A stretch of DNA of 64,000 nucleotides from Aureococcus anophagefferens (lineage: Eukaryota; Sar; Pelagophyceae; Pelagomonadales; Pelagomonadaceae), in NCBI RefSeq assembly GCF_000186865.1, contig NW_008705578.1, positions 529,300 to 593,299 of the forward strand. The letters run 5' to 3'. The notes under the pieces were generated by a model. It was not told the origin of the DNA. It did not search any database and worked only from the letters and a program-made list of their open reading frames with translations. Below are positions 1-12,000 of the stretch, piece after piece. A program made the position numbers and the translations under genes. Each line of letters starts with the position of its first letter. Positions within the stretch are counted from its first letter, which is position 1.

Positions 1-3000
1 ACTCGAGCTTGATGGAGCCGTCGGGCTGGTTGCCCTCGAGGATCGAGTAGGCGACCTGGTCGTCCAGATCACGGGGCCGAGCTCGTCGGGGCAGCTCGAG
101 GAGCACGTGGAATCGCAGCAGGAGCTGAGGTAGCCGATCGTGTCCGAGCCCGAGACGGCCGTGTAGCCGCCGTACGTCGACGAGTACGTCGAGAGCGCGG
201 AGGACGTCGTGAGCGCGATCGACGGCACGTTGCCGCGGTGGTGGCGGCCCGTGAAGGTGACGCGGTACTCGACGTGGTAGACGCCCGTGCACGACGCGCA
301 GGACGTGCCGGAGCCGTCGCCGGCCTGGACGTCGCCGACGATCTCGCGCGTGCGCGTCACGTTGACGCCGACGCCGTCGGCGTCGATCATGAACTGCGTG
401 CCCGAGTAGGACATGGCGTTGAGCGCCGTCTCCATGTCGGCCGTCGACATGAGCGCGTTCGACGAGTCGTAGAGGTCGATGGAGGCCGCGATGCAGTCGT
501 TCGTCGGGTCGCTGTCGCAGGAGATGGTGCCGATGGCGCTGTCCTCGTCGACGCCGAGCTGGCAGAAGTTGACGCCCTCGGCGGAGCCGCAGTCCGTGAT
601 GTCCCACGAGATGTCGAACGTCGGGACGACGCTCGCGAGGTCCGCGTCGAGCGCGTCCATCGTCGCCTCGAGCGAGCCCTGGTTCGTGTCCGCCTGGAGC
701 AGGTAGAAGCCGAAGGCCTGGACCTCGGGCGTGTCGCCGACGGCGTAGGTGACGCGCTGCTTCTCGGCGACGCTCTCGACGGACGTGCGGACGACCTGGA
801 TCTCGTCGCTGATCGTCGCGGACGCGAGGACCGTCTGGATCTCGTCGACGTCGACGGCGGACGTCGTCAGCGTCTGGACCTCGGGCGTCACCTCGTCGGC
901 GGACGTCGTGATGGTCTGCACCTCGTCGACGCCGTCGACGGACGTGCGCACGGTCTGCTTCTCGTTCGTGACGAGCGTCGTCGCCTGGATGGACTGGATC
1001 TCGCTGTAGACGTCCGCGTTGAGCAGGAGCATCTGGTACTCGGAGATGACCGGCGCGACGGCGGTCTGGGGCGTGCCGAACCCGCTGTCCGGGTCGTACT
1101 CGACGCGGAACGCGTCGATGGTCGCGCCGCCGTCCTTGGACGGCACGCTCCACGACGAGTAGAGGCTCGTCGCGTCGACGGGCGTCGCGACGGGGTTCGC
1201 CTCGGGCTCGCCGGGGACGGAGTCGGCCGTCGTCGCGCTCGGGGGCGTCGTCGGCGTCGCCGGGGACGCGCCCTCGGCGCTGAAGGCCGTGATGCGGACC
1301 CAGTACGTGCGGCCGCGCTCGAGGATCGTCGACTCGACGCCCGTGAGCGGGTCGCGGCCGCCGATGAGGAAGCTGAGCGACGTCGCGGGCACCATGACGC
1401 GCTCCGCGGGCGACGAGAAGTCGGCCGTGACGTCCCACTCGACCGCGTACTCGACGATCTCCGAGCCGCCGTCGCCGCCGTAGCCGCAGGAGCCGCCGGC
1501 GTAGGCCGAGGGCTCGGCCCAGGTCGCGAGGAGGCCGACGCCGGACGTGACCTCGAGGACGACGTCGAGCGGCGCGCCGGGCGGCAGGAGCGCGCCCGCG
1601 GCGCTCAGCGGCGACGACGTCTCGAAGCCCGAGACGGCGAAGCCGTTGTAGGCCGCGACGCGCACGTAGCGCGGCACCTGGCTGCTGACGGCGGAGATGG
1701 CGATGTCGTAGCACTCGCGCTCCGCGTCCGCCGTCGCCGTGACGAGCGCCTCGTAGCCCGAGGTCGCGATGTTGCCGAAATCCGCGCTCGTGTCCCACTG
1801 GACGACGTAGCGCACGATGGCCTGGCCGCCCGTGTCCGTCGGCGGGCTCCACTCGACGCGGAGCGACGTGGGCTCGAGCGGGTAGAGCTCGACGTCCTCG
1901 GGGCCGCCGGGCGCGGCGACGGGCGCGACGATGCCGACGACCGCGGAGCTGTCGTCGTCGGCGCCCTCGCCGGGGCCCGCGTAGAGGCCCGTGCCCTCGG
2001 AGTTGAAGGGCGCGACCTTGACGTAGTAGCCGACGCCGGCGTCGAGGCCCGTGATCTGGTAGGACGACGCGTCGCCCGCGGCGCGGTCCGTGCCGAAGTG
2101 GTCCGGGTCCTTGCCGTGCGTGAACGTCGCGACGCGCGCGGCGGCGTCGGGGCCCGTGAGCATGTCGTCGAGGGCGTACATGGTCGAGACGTCGCCGCGC
2201 GGGTGGCCGAAGGCGACCTCGTAGTTGTAGCCGTTGTTGTTGACCGTGCGCGTGACGACGACGTCGGTGATCGTCGAGAGCTGCTCGAGCGCGGCCTCGA
2301 CGTCCGCCGCGGTCGCGTCGTGCGAGAGCGGCGGCGTCGCGTCGCCCTCGAAGCCGAGCGCGAAGGTGCCCTTGAGCGGCGCCTGGCCGAAGCGGACGCG
2401 CTCGACCTTGAGGACGGGCGACGTGCCCGCCCAGAGGTCCGCCTCCTTGGCGACGAGGAGCGGCTGCTCGCCGACGAGGCCCGCGAAGGTCACGGTCCAC
2501 TCGTAGCCGAAGGCCCAGGTCGTCAGCGGCGCGTCGGTGACGTTGGCGCCCGCGAAGTACGCGGGCGTCGTGAAGTCGTCGAGCGAGCCGAGCTCGAGGC
2601 GGCCCGCGCCGTAGTCGATCTGGCGCACGCGGAACTGCTCGCCGGCGACGAAGACGAGGTCGTTCTGGTCGAGGCGGCTCGAGCCCGTCTGGTGGAAGGC
2701 GCCCTTGCTGACCTCGATGAAGCCCTTGCCCTCGCCGGCGGCAACGGAGACGCCGCGGACGACGCGCGAGCTGTAGTCGCGCGAGACCTCGATCTCGCCG
2801 GACGAGCTGAGGCGCTCGAGGGCCGTCTTCACGGACCCCTCGCCCTCGGCGGGCGCGTCGACGGAGATGATCTCCGTCGTCTCGCCCCGGAGCTCGAGGG
2901 TGAAGTAGCCGCTGAGGCCGTCCGTGTCGGCCTCGGTCGTGACGGACTGGATCTCCGCGACGCCGTCGGACGCGGAGAGCGTCACGACCTGCACCTCGTC

Positions 3001-6000
3001 CTGGGTCTCCTCGGAGTACCACTCGATGTCGTAGCCGAGGACCGGCGCGCCGCCGTCGTCGTTCGGCGGCGTCCAGGTCACGTCGAGGGACGTGCCGGAG
3101 GCGACGGCGACGGCGACGGTGCCCGGGAGGCCCGGCTGCGTGCGCGGCGTCGCCGTCGCGACGGACGACACGGGGCCGTAGCCCGCGGAGTTGTAGGCCG
3201 TGACGCGCGCGAAGTACTCCTTGCCCGCGTCGAGGCCGTCGAAGGCGTAGCGGAAGGCGTCGGCGCCCTTGATGCGCTCCGTGATGACGACCTCGGCCGT
3301 CGACGACGGCGACAGGTCCGCGGTGTCGGAGACCATGAGCGACGCGTCCTGGGCGCCCTGCGTGAGCGTGTGCGCCTGGTGCGTGTAGGTGACCGTCCAG
3401 AGGCGGGGCCCCTTGGACGGCTCGTAGTCCTCGGCGACGACGTTGGCCGTGAAGATGGTGTCGAGGGCCTCGAGCGCGTACTTGAACTCGATCGCGGACG
3501 CGTCGACGGCGATGGACGCCGTCTCCTGGCCCTCGAAGCTGAGCTTGAAGGAGCCCGACACGGTCGAGAGCGCGTCGACCTGGACCGTCTGCACCTCGTA
3601 GGAGAAGCCGCCGGGCACGACGTCGCAGTAGCCCTCCGTGACCTCCTCGACCTCGATGCGCGCGTCGTCGCCGATGAGGTAGGAGTCGTCGGCCGTGAGG
3701 AGGCCGACGTTGCCGTAGACGCCGACGAACTGGACGCGCCACGCGTAGCCGCGCGCGGCGCGCGACCGCGTGACGCGGACCGGCGGCACGCCGACGTCCC
3801 AGACGCCCGTGAGGCGGCTCACGGCGTCGGCGACCTCGTCGGCGGACGCGTCGTGGTCGAGGTGGGCCGTCGTCTTGCCGCCCCAGGACAGCGTGAACGT
3901 GCCGCGGCGCTGCGACTCGGCCGCGCGGAAGTGCGTCGTCACCGTCTGGACCTCGTGGACGAAGGCGACCTCGTCGACGCGGTAGTCGTCGCCGTGGAAG
4001 TCGAAGCCCGCGGAGCTGTCGATCTCGACGCGGTAGGCGGAGATCGTCGCGCCGCCGTCGAGGAACGGCGGCTGCCAGGCGACGCTGAGGGACGCGGCGT
4101 CGTAGGCCTCGCCGAGGACGACGGCCGTCGGCGCGTCGGGCACGGCGAGCGCGGCCGTGCCCGTGGCGAGCACGGACGGCGGGCCGAAGCCGACGGCGTT
4201 CTTCGCGGAGACGCGGAACGTGTACTCGGCGTCCGCGGCGAAGGCGACGTACTTCGACGCGTGGCGGCCGGGCGCGGCGCCCTCGCGGACCGTGTCGACG
4301 TGGATCGACGTGCGGTTCGCGGGCGTGTCGTCGGTGTCGGGCTTGAAGAGGCGCGGCTCGAGCTGGGGGATGCCCAGGTCCGCGTGGTTCGCGCCCCAGA
4401 AGGTGACGGTGTAGACGTAGCCGTGCTCGCTGCCCGCGGAGACGCCGTCGCCGGAGCGCTTCACGGTGACCTGGTCGACCTCGTTGAGCTCGAGGAGCGC
4501 GGCCTCGACGTCGGCGGCCGACGCGCCCCAGCGGATGGGCGTCGTCGTCGTCAAAGTCGCCGTGCCGTCGCTGAAGTACTGGTCGCTGTGGGCCATGCTC
4601 AGCGTGAAGTTGGCCTGGTTCCGCGCGCGGCGCGCGGCCGTCTCCGACGTCGCGCGGATGGCCACGGTCTGCACCTCCGACGGGGCGCCGAGGACGTCCG
4701 TGCGCGGCGCGATGCCAAAGGGCAGCGAGTAGCGGAGCTGGGCGCCCGTGCCGCGGAAGCCCCCGAAGGGCCGCGCGCGGAGCGCCTTGATCGCGTCGAG
4801 CTTCTTCGCGCCGCCCGGGTCCGCGCCGAGCGGGCTCGTGAAGTCCTTGAAGACGAGGTCGTAGGCGTAGCCGTTGGCCCAGCCAAAGGCCGTCGCGCCG
4901 ACGGCGGGCTCGACGAAGGGGCCCGTGAGGCGCAGCGACGTCGACGCGACCGAGAGCACGTCGAAGCGCGTCGCCGCGATCCAGACGGAGCCGCCGGCGA
5001 CGAGGGGCGCGGCGAGGTCCGCCGTCGTCGTCGCCGTGACCATGCGCGGGAAGACCGACGTCGCCGGGAGGCCCGCGTCCACGGAGACGTGGAGCGGCGT
5101 CTCGAGGAGCAGGCAGTCGACGCCGCAGTTCGCGTGGTTCACGTCCGCGATCTTGTACGTCTCGCCCGCGACGACGATCTCCGACTCGTTCGCGCCGTTG
5201 CCGAAGACGGACGCGTTGAGCGCGGCGACGCCGCCGGGGGCGAGGTAGACGACGCGGCTGTAGTCGATGCCGTTCGTGACGCCCGCGGCGGGCGTCGCCT
5301 GGAGCACCGTCGTCGCCGCGTCGAAGGACACCTTGCCCGGGAGCGGCGCCTTGGCCTTGGACGTCTCGCCGATGAACGCGCGGTACGCGCCGAGCAGGTT
5401 CTTCGACTTGAAGTCCTCGCCGGGGCCGCCGTCGTCGCCGCGGCCGTAGTAGCCCCAGGCGAACAGTTGGCGGCCGTCGCGCATGATGTCCGCGTGGTGG
5501 AAGGGCGAGCTGAGCTCGAGCACCGTGATGCCGCCGGCGTCGGCGACGTCGTCGCGGCCGATGAGCTGCGTGAGGTTGAGGCGCAGCTCGTCCGGCAGCG
5601 ACCGGAAGTTGGCGACGTAGGACACGGCCGTGATCAGGCGGCTCGGGCCCGCGCCCGAGTCCCAGGCGTCCGTCGCGTTCGAGAGGCGCAGCGCGTCGCC
5701 GGGCGCGACGGCCGTGCTGAGGTCGCCCAGGACGACGGCCTCCTGGACGCCGCAGCCGCGGCCGTCGCCCTCGATGGCCGCGAGGATGCCGCAGTGCGTG
5801 CCGTTGCTCAGGTAGACCGGGGCCTCGAGGGCGCCGTCGGGCTCGCCGAGGATGGCGACGCGGCCGACGGCGTCGAGCGCGTGGAGCGCGTGGAGCACCT
5901 TGCCGTGCGTCGCGTCCCAGCGGAGCGGCGCGGTCATCTCGTCGCCGACGTGGATGACGAAGGTGCCCTCCAGATCGTCGAGGATGGCCATGGACGAGAT

Positions 6001-9000
6001 GTTCACGAGCGGGTAGACGTTCGCCGCGGCGTCGTTGCCCGTGAGGTGCGACGCGCCCGCGGCGAGGAGGTCGCGGCGGCCGAGGCCGCCCGTGAACGTC
6101 ACGGCGTACGCGATGCCGTAGGGCTGGTCCGCGTGGACGTGCTTCGTGACCTCGACGGCGTCGACGCCGTCCAGGGCCAGGAGCGCGGCCTCGAGGTCCC
6201 GCGGCGAGCCGTCGACGGCGAAGCCCTCGACGACCTGGCCGTTGAAGTAGAGGTCGAGCGAGCCGCCGAGCGCCGTGTCGGCCTCGGCGACGACGATCTG
6301 GACCTCGTCGTTGCCCGACGCGCAGGAGCCGTGCTCGGCCATGGGCACGATGGACGCCGTCACGTTCGACTTGCCCAGGGGCACGTTGCCCGTCGTGACG
6401 ACGGAGAACTCCTCGCAGCCGCTCTTGACGTCGACGTCGCGCCACGACTTGCCGAACGACGTCGGGTCGACGCGGAGCTGGGGCCACGCGCCGTCGACGT
6501 AGGCGCCGAGGAGCTGGATCGAGTAGCGGAAGGGGAAGCCCGTCTGGTTCGTCGCCTCGAAGGCCTTGACGCGCACGGACCCCGACGGCACGAACTCGAG
6601 GCCCTCGATGGCCTCGCGGACCTCGATCGCCGACGCCGCGTAGTCGATGCACTTCGTGAGCTCGCCGCCGAGCTCGAGGCGGTAGGAGCCGGCGTCGACG
6701 TAGTGCTCCGTCTCGTGGGCCTGGTCGTCGAGGGTGTGGAGCGACAGGAGCTGGAGCGAGTCCCAGGAGTCGAGCAGGCCCGCGTAGACGGAGCCGCAGC
6801 GGCTCTTGGGCACGTCGACGCCGCCGTCCGCGCGCCACGCGCCGTCGAAGGCGTCGCCGTCCGCCTCCGTGTAGACCATCATCGCGCCGTAGTTCGCGGG
6901 CTTGACGCCCGGCGCGCCGGAGGCGTTGACGGATCCGCCGGAGATGGAGTGGTTGAGCGGGTGGGAGATGGACTGGAGCTCCTCGGTGTGGACCGCGAAG
7001 CCGTTGAGGTCGCCGACGTCCTGGAGGAGGCTCACCTTGTAGGTCGCGACGGACCGCGTCGCCGACTTCTCGACCTGGACGGCGCCCATGTTGCGGAGCA
7101 CGTTGAGCGCGGCCGCGACGGCGTCCGCGGACGCCGTCGGCGAGAGCGGGTGCGTCTCGAAGGAGCCGACGGAGATGGACCAGCGGCCCTGGAGGTCCGC
7201 GAGGCCCCAGGGCTCGTTGCGGAGCTCGATGGTCCACGTCTCCGACGTCGCCGTGAAGGACGACGCCGTCGTCCACTCGATGAGGTAGGAGTCGATGGGC
7301 AGGCCCCGGCTCTCGGGCGCGTCGTACGCGATGGAAAACTGCGACGCGGACGCGGCCGCGACGGTCACGGACGCGATGGGGTCCGGCACGGAGCCGACGG
7401 CCGTCGACAGCGGCAACACGCCGGCGCCCTGGCCCTGGGCGGGCTCGTCGATGCCCTTGGCGGACCGCAGCGGCTCGTCGGTCCAGGGGCCGTAGCCCTC
7501 GGAGTTGACCGCGCGGACGCGCGCGGCGTAGCGCTTGCCCGGCTCGAGGCCCGTCGCCAGGGTCTCGTAGGTCGGGTCGACGCCCTCCGACGACGTCGCG
7601 ACGGAGAGGGCGACGTTCGTGCCCGACAGGGAGGACCCGTCGAGGATGAGCAGCGGCAGGTCGCCGGGCTGCGTCAGGAACGTCACGGTCCAGACCGCGC
7701 CGTAGACCGACGAGGCGTCGGCCGTCGGGAGCGCGGTCTTGGAGACGGCGACGCGGCCCACGGAGGCGAGGGACTCGAGCTGGACCGCGACGTCCTCGGC
7801 GGTCGCGTCGTACTCGACGACGACGGGCGCGTGGGCCCGGAAGACCGTGCCCGTGACGGCCTCCGTGTCCGTGAAGGCGATGGTGAAGACGCCGTCGACG
7901 TCGTCGGCGTCCGCCGTCAACGAGATGGCCTGGACCTCGTAGGCGCCGCCGGACGCGGACTCGAAGAAGACCGTGTCGTCGAACGACGGCGCGACGCCCG
8001 CGCGCGCGACGCGCGCGTCCGCGTAGGTGTCGTTGGACTGGGCCACGGCGGAGCCGTTGGCGAAGGTGTTGTGCAGCAGGGGCACGGTCGCCGGGTCGCC
8101 GTCGGGCCGCCGCTGGACGACGCAGGACGCCGCGTAGAACTCGTAGCCGCCGCGCGGGTAGTAGAACGCCTGCTTCGGCCCGTGGGCCAGGGTCAGGTTG
8201 TTGGCCTTGAGCTCCCAGGACGACGCGTTCGCGTCCCAGTTGATAAAGAAGGGCGTGCCGACCTTCTCGAAGACGGAGCGGCCGTTGTAGATCGCGCCCG
8301 TCTCGACGTAGGGCCCCGCGAGGTCGCCCGCGCAGCCGGGCCCGCCGAGCTCGACGTAGTTGGCCGTGACGGCGGAAGCCGTGAGGCAGGGCGCCTCGGG
8401 GCAGCGCGAGGCGCCGCCGAGGGACGTGAAGGTCACGGACCAGACGAAGCCGTTGTCCTTGGCCGGGCCGAAGCGCGAGACCTCGACGGAGCCGAGGCCC
8501 GGGAGGCCCTCGAGCGCCTGCTCGAGCTCCATGGGCGACGCGTCGAAGGGCACGAGCACGGACTGGCGCCGGTAGGCCGACGAGTTGCGCGCCTCGGACT
8601 CGAGCGTCTGGTAGGCCCGGTTCGGCGGGAACCGGAGGCCCTCCTCGAAGTAGACGAGCGCCGCCTCGTCCTCGAGGAGGCGCCCGCTCCACTTGTCCTT
8701 GCCGCCGCCGCCGTGGAGCGTGTGGCCCAGGCGCGTCGACTCGACGAAGACCGTGCAGGAGTCGCAGCCCTGGAGGTGGTAGTCGACGAGGTGGAAGTAC
8801 TCGCCGCGCTTGTCGAAGCCGCGCGACGGGAACGACGCGTCGAGCGACACGTGGTGCACCTCGCCGCCGATGCGCACGAGGTCGCCGGGGTTCAGGAGGG
8901 CCGTCAGGTTGGCGCCCGTGCGGTGGTGGAGGTAGACCTTGGCCGACCCGGCGTCGACAGTCGCGTTGACGACGCTGTCGGTGTCGTTCGCCCAGAGCGC

Positions 9001-12000
9001 GAGGTCCGGGAAGCCCGTAAAGTCCCACGCGAGCTCGAAGACGCCCGACAGCTTGCCGTGGCGCGTGCGCGAGCCCGTGGACACCGTGGCGACCTCGGGC
9101 ACGTGGGACGCGACCATGGTCGACGCGTTGTCGTAGCGGTCGCCCCAGTGCGCGGCGATCGTCACCGCGCCCGCGTCGTACGCGCAGCCGAGCGCGGGCC
9201 CGCGCGCGACGTTCGCCGCGACGACGGCGAGGGGGTCGACGTGGTAGTTGGACACGTAGGCGCCGTCGTAGGTGATGGCGTAGACCGTCTCCGTCGTGGA
9301 GGTCGCCTCCCTGGTCACGGAGACGCCGTCGACGTAGGGAAGCTCCTCGAGGCGGAGCTCGAGCGTCGCCGCGTCCGCGTCCACGGGGATGCAGGCCGTC
9401 GTCGAATTGCCACTCTGGAGCGCGTAGGACCCGTCGCTGAAGGACGGCGTCGCCACGGTGACGACGAGCGTCTGCACCGCGGACTGGCGGCCCGAGAGCT
9501 GGACCTCGTAGCCCGAGACGGCCGCGCCGTTGTTGCCCTCGGGGTAGCCGAGCGCGGGCGGCCGCCAGTCGACGCGGATCGACGAGGCTTCCAGCAGGCG
9601 GCAGCCCATGACGTCGTAGACGTTGCAGGACCCCTCGACGATGCCGCCGCCGATCTGCGCGACCTGGGGGACGTCCGGCGCGGACGCGCACAGCGCGTCC
9701 GCGTGGGCCGTCGTCCAGGGGCCGACGAGGTAGCCGTCGAGGGGGTCGCCCGGGCGGTCGCTCCAGCCCGGCGTCGTGCGCGCGGCGACGCGGAAGTAGT
9801 ACTCGACGCCGGACTTGAGGTCCGTGATCTCCGTCGAGTAGATGGACCCGACGGACGCGCCCGAGAACGCGTAGATCTGCGGCGCGGACGCGTTGACCGC
9901 GCGGCCGACGTAGGGCGTCGTGAGCACGACGCAGGTCACGTCCGTCGCGCAGGTCACCGTGTGGGGCTCCGCCGCGGCGAAGTACGCGTCCGCGTTGACC
10001 GTCTGGACGACGTACGCGTTCCCGTCGACGTTGATCGTGTCGCCCTCGTCGACGTCGTCCGCCGCGGAGAGCGGCAGGGCGATGCGCCGCCGGAGCGCGG
10101 CATCGTCGTCGTCGGGCGACGCGTAGGCCACCGTGCCGATGGTCTGGTCCGCGCGGCCGACGGAGATCTCCAGCGAGCCGACGGGGCCGACGTCGCCGCA
10201 GTCGAAGCCCGAGACCTCGAGGCACTGCGACGAGAACGACGGGTTCGTGTCCCACTCGACGACGAAGGAGTCGAGGTCCGAGCCGCCGTCGGACGTCGGG
10301 CCGTCCCAGCCGACGAGCACCTCGTGGTCGCCCACGTGGCTCGCGTGAGCGTTCAGAGGCTCGCGCGGCGCGACGACCGCGGGCTGCAGCGGCGACACTA
10401 GATCCGCGACCGCGGCCTCGCCGACGCCGACGGAGGAGTAGGACGACACGCGGACGTAGTAGGACGAGCCGGACGTGACGCCCGTGGACACGAGGGCCGA
10501 GTAGGTGAGCTGGCCCACGGCCTCCTGCGCGACGCCCTTGACGAGCTCGCGCGCGCGCGCGCCGTTGGACACGAGGATCGGCGGCACGTCGCCGCGCGCG
10601 GACCCAAAGTTGACGGTGATGTTCTCGCCCGCGCAGGGCACCCAGGTCACGTTCTTGCCGTTGTAGGTCACGTAGTCGGCGCAGCCGTAGCAGCTGAGCT
10701 CGACCTCGCCCGCGACGGTCTCGATGGCCTCCTCGATGGAGAGGCCGTCGGCGTCCTTGCCGATGCCGCCGCGCGTGAGCGGGAACCCCGCCGGCAGCCC
10801 GTCGGGCTGGACCGTCGCGAAGAGCTCGCCGGGCAGCATCTTGACGAGGGACGCCGTGTAGTCGCCGCGGACCTGGAGGCTCAGCGACGCGCCGACGGCC
10901 TCCTCGCACTTGAAGACCTGGCGCTCCTGGCGCGAGCCCGTGAGCGTCGCGACGGCGGACGCGTTCGCGCTGTGGCGGAAGCAGTCCGTCGCGTCGGGGA
11001 AGTGGCCGCCGCCCTCCTTGGACGCGCAGCTCAGCAGGTTCGCGCCGTCGACGGCGAGCTTGTGGCCCGAGACGCCCTGGTAGGCGGAGCGGAACCGCGT
11101 GTGCTGGTCGCCGCCGTAGAAGACGGACTCGAAGGTCACGAGCCACGTGTAGCCCTGGGGGTCGACGCAGCCCGTGTGCGCGTCCGGCGCGGGCGAGCAG
11201 CGGAGCTCGCGGCTCACCGTGACGTCGTCGACGGTGCAGAGCGACTCGAGCGCGGCCTCGACGGCCGCGGCGGACGCGTCGTAGGGCAGCGCCTGCGTGT
11301 CCTGGCCGTCGAAGCTCAGCGCGAAGAAGCCGCCGAGGTAGCGGTCGCCCGTCGTCTCCGCGACGGTGAACGACTGGACGTCGGGCCGCGCGTTGCGCGA
11401 CGTCGCCAAAACGTGCGTCGTGTTCGTCGGGTAGCCCTCGGCGCCGGAGTTGAACTCGGCCGACGGGTCGTACTCGACCTTGAAGGACGTCACGGGCTGG
11501 CCGCCGTCGTTGAGCGGCGCGGTCCACTCGACGAGCAGTTCGGTGGGCGACACGACCTCGGCGCGGACGTAGGCCGGCGGGTCGGGCTTCTGCGTCGACG
11601 GGGTCAGCGCGAGCGGGCTCGACGCGCGGTACTCGCCGCGGCCGTAGTCGTTGTTCGCGGCGACCCTCACGTACGTCGGGCCGCCGGAGACGTTCGCGTC
11701 GAGCACGACCTCGCGGACGGGCACGACGGACACCGTCGGCAGCACCGCGGCGTCGAGGCCGTCCTCGTTGGCGCCGAGGCCGACCATGGCCTGGTACGCG
11801 AAGGCCGTGTCGGCCTCGCTCTCGAGCTCCGACGTGAAGGTCACGTACCACGAGTAGCCGTTCGAGCCCGTCTCGACGACGCGCTCGACGTCGACGGTGC
11901 AGACCTGGGCGAGGTTCTCGAGCGCGTACTTGACGTCCGCGGCCTCGGCGTCCCAGGCGAGCGGCGCCGTCGTCTGGGCTTTCCAGACCGGGACCGTGCT

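Noticed and set aside
238..10401. Plus-strand open frame of 3,387 codons
   Set aside because: It is the antisense of the giant gene. Its translation is Val/Arg/Asp/Ala-rich without domains, and the opposite strand encodes clear FN3 repeats. Extreme G/C at third positions keeps the antisense frame open.
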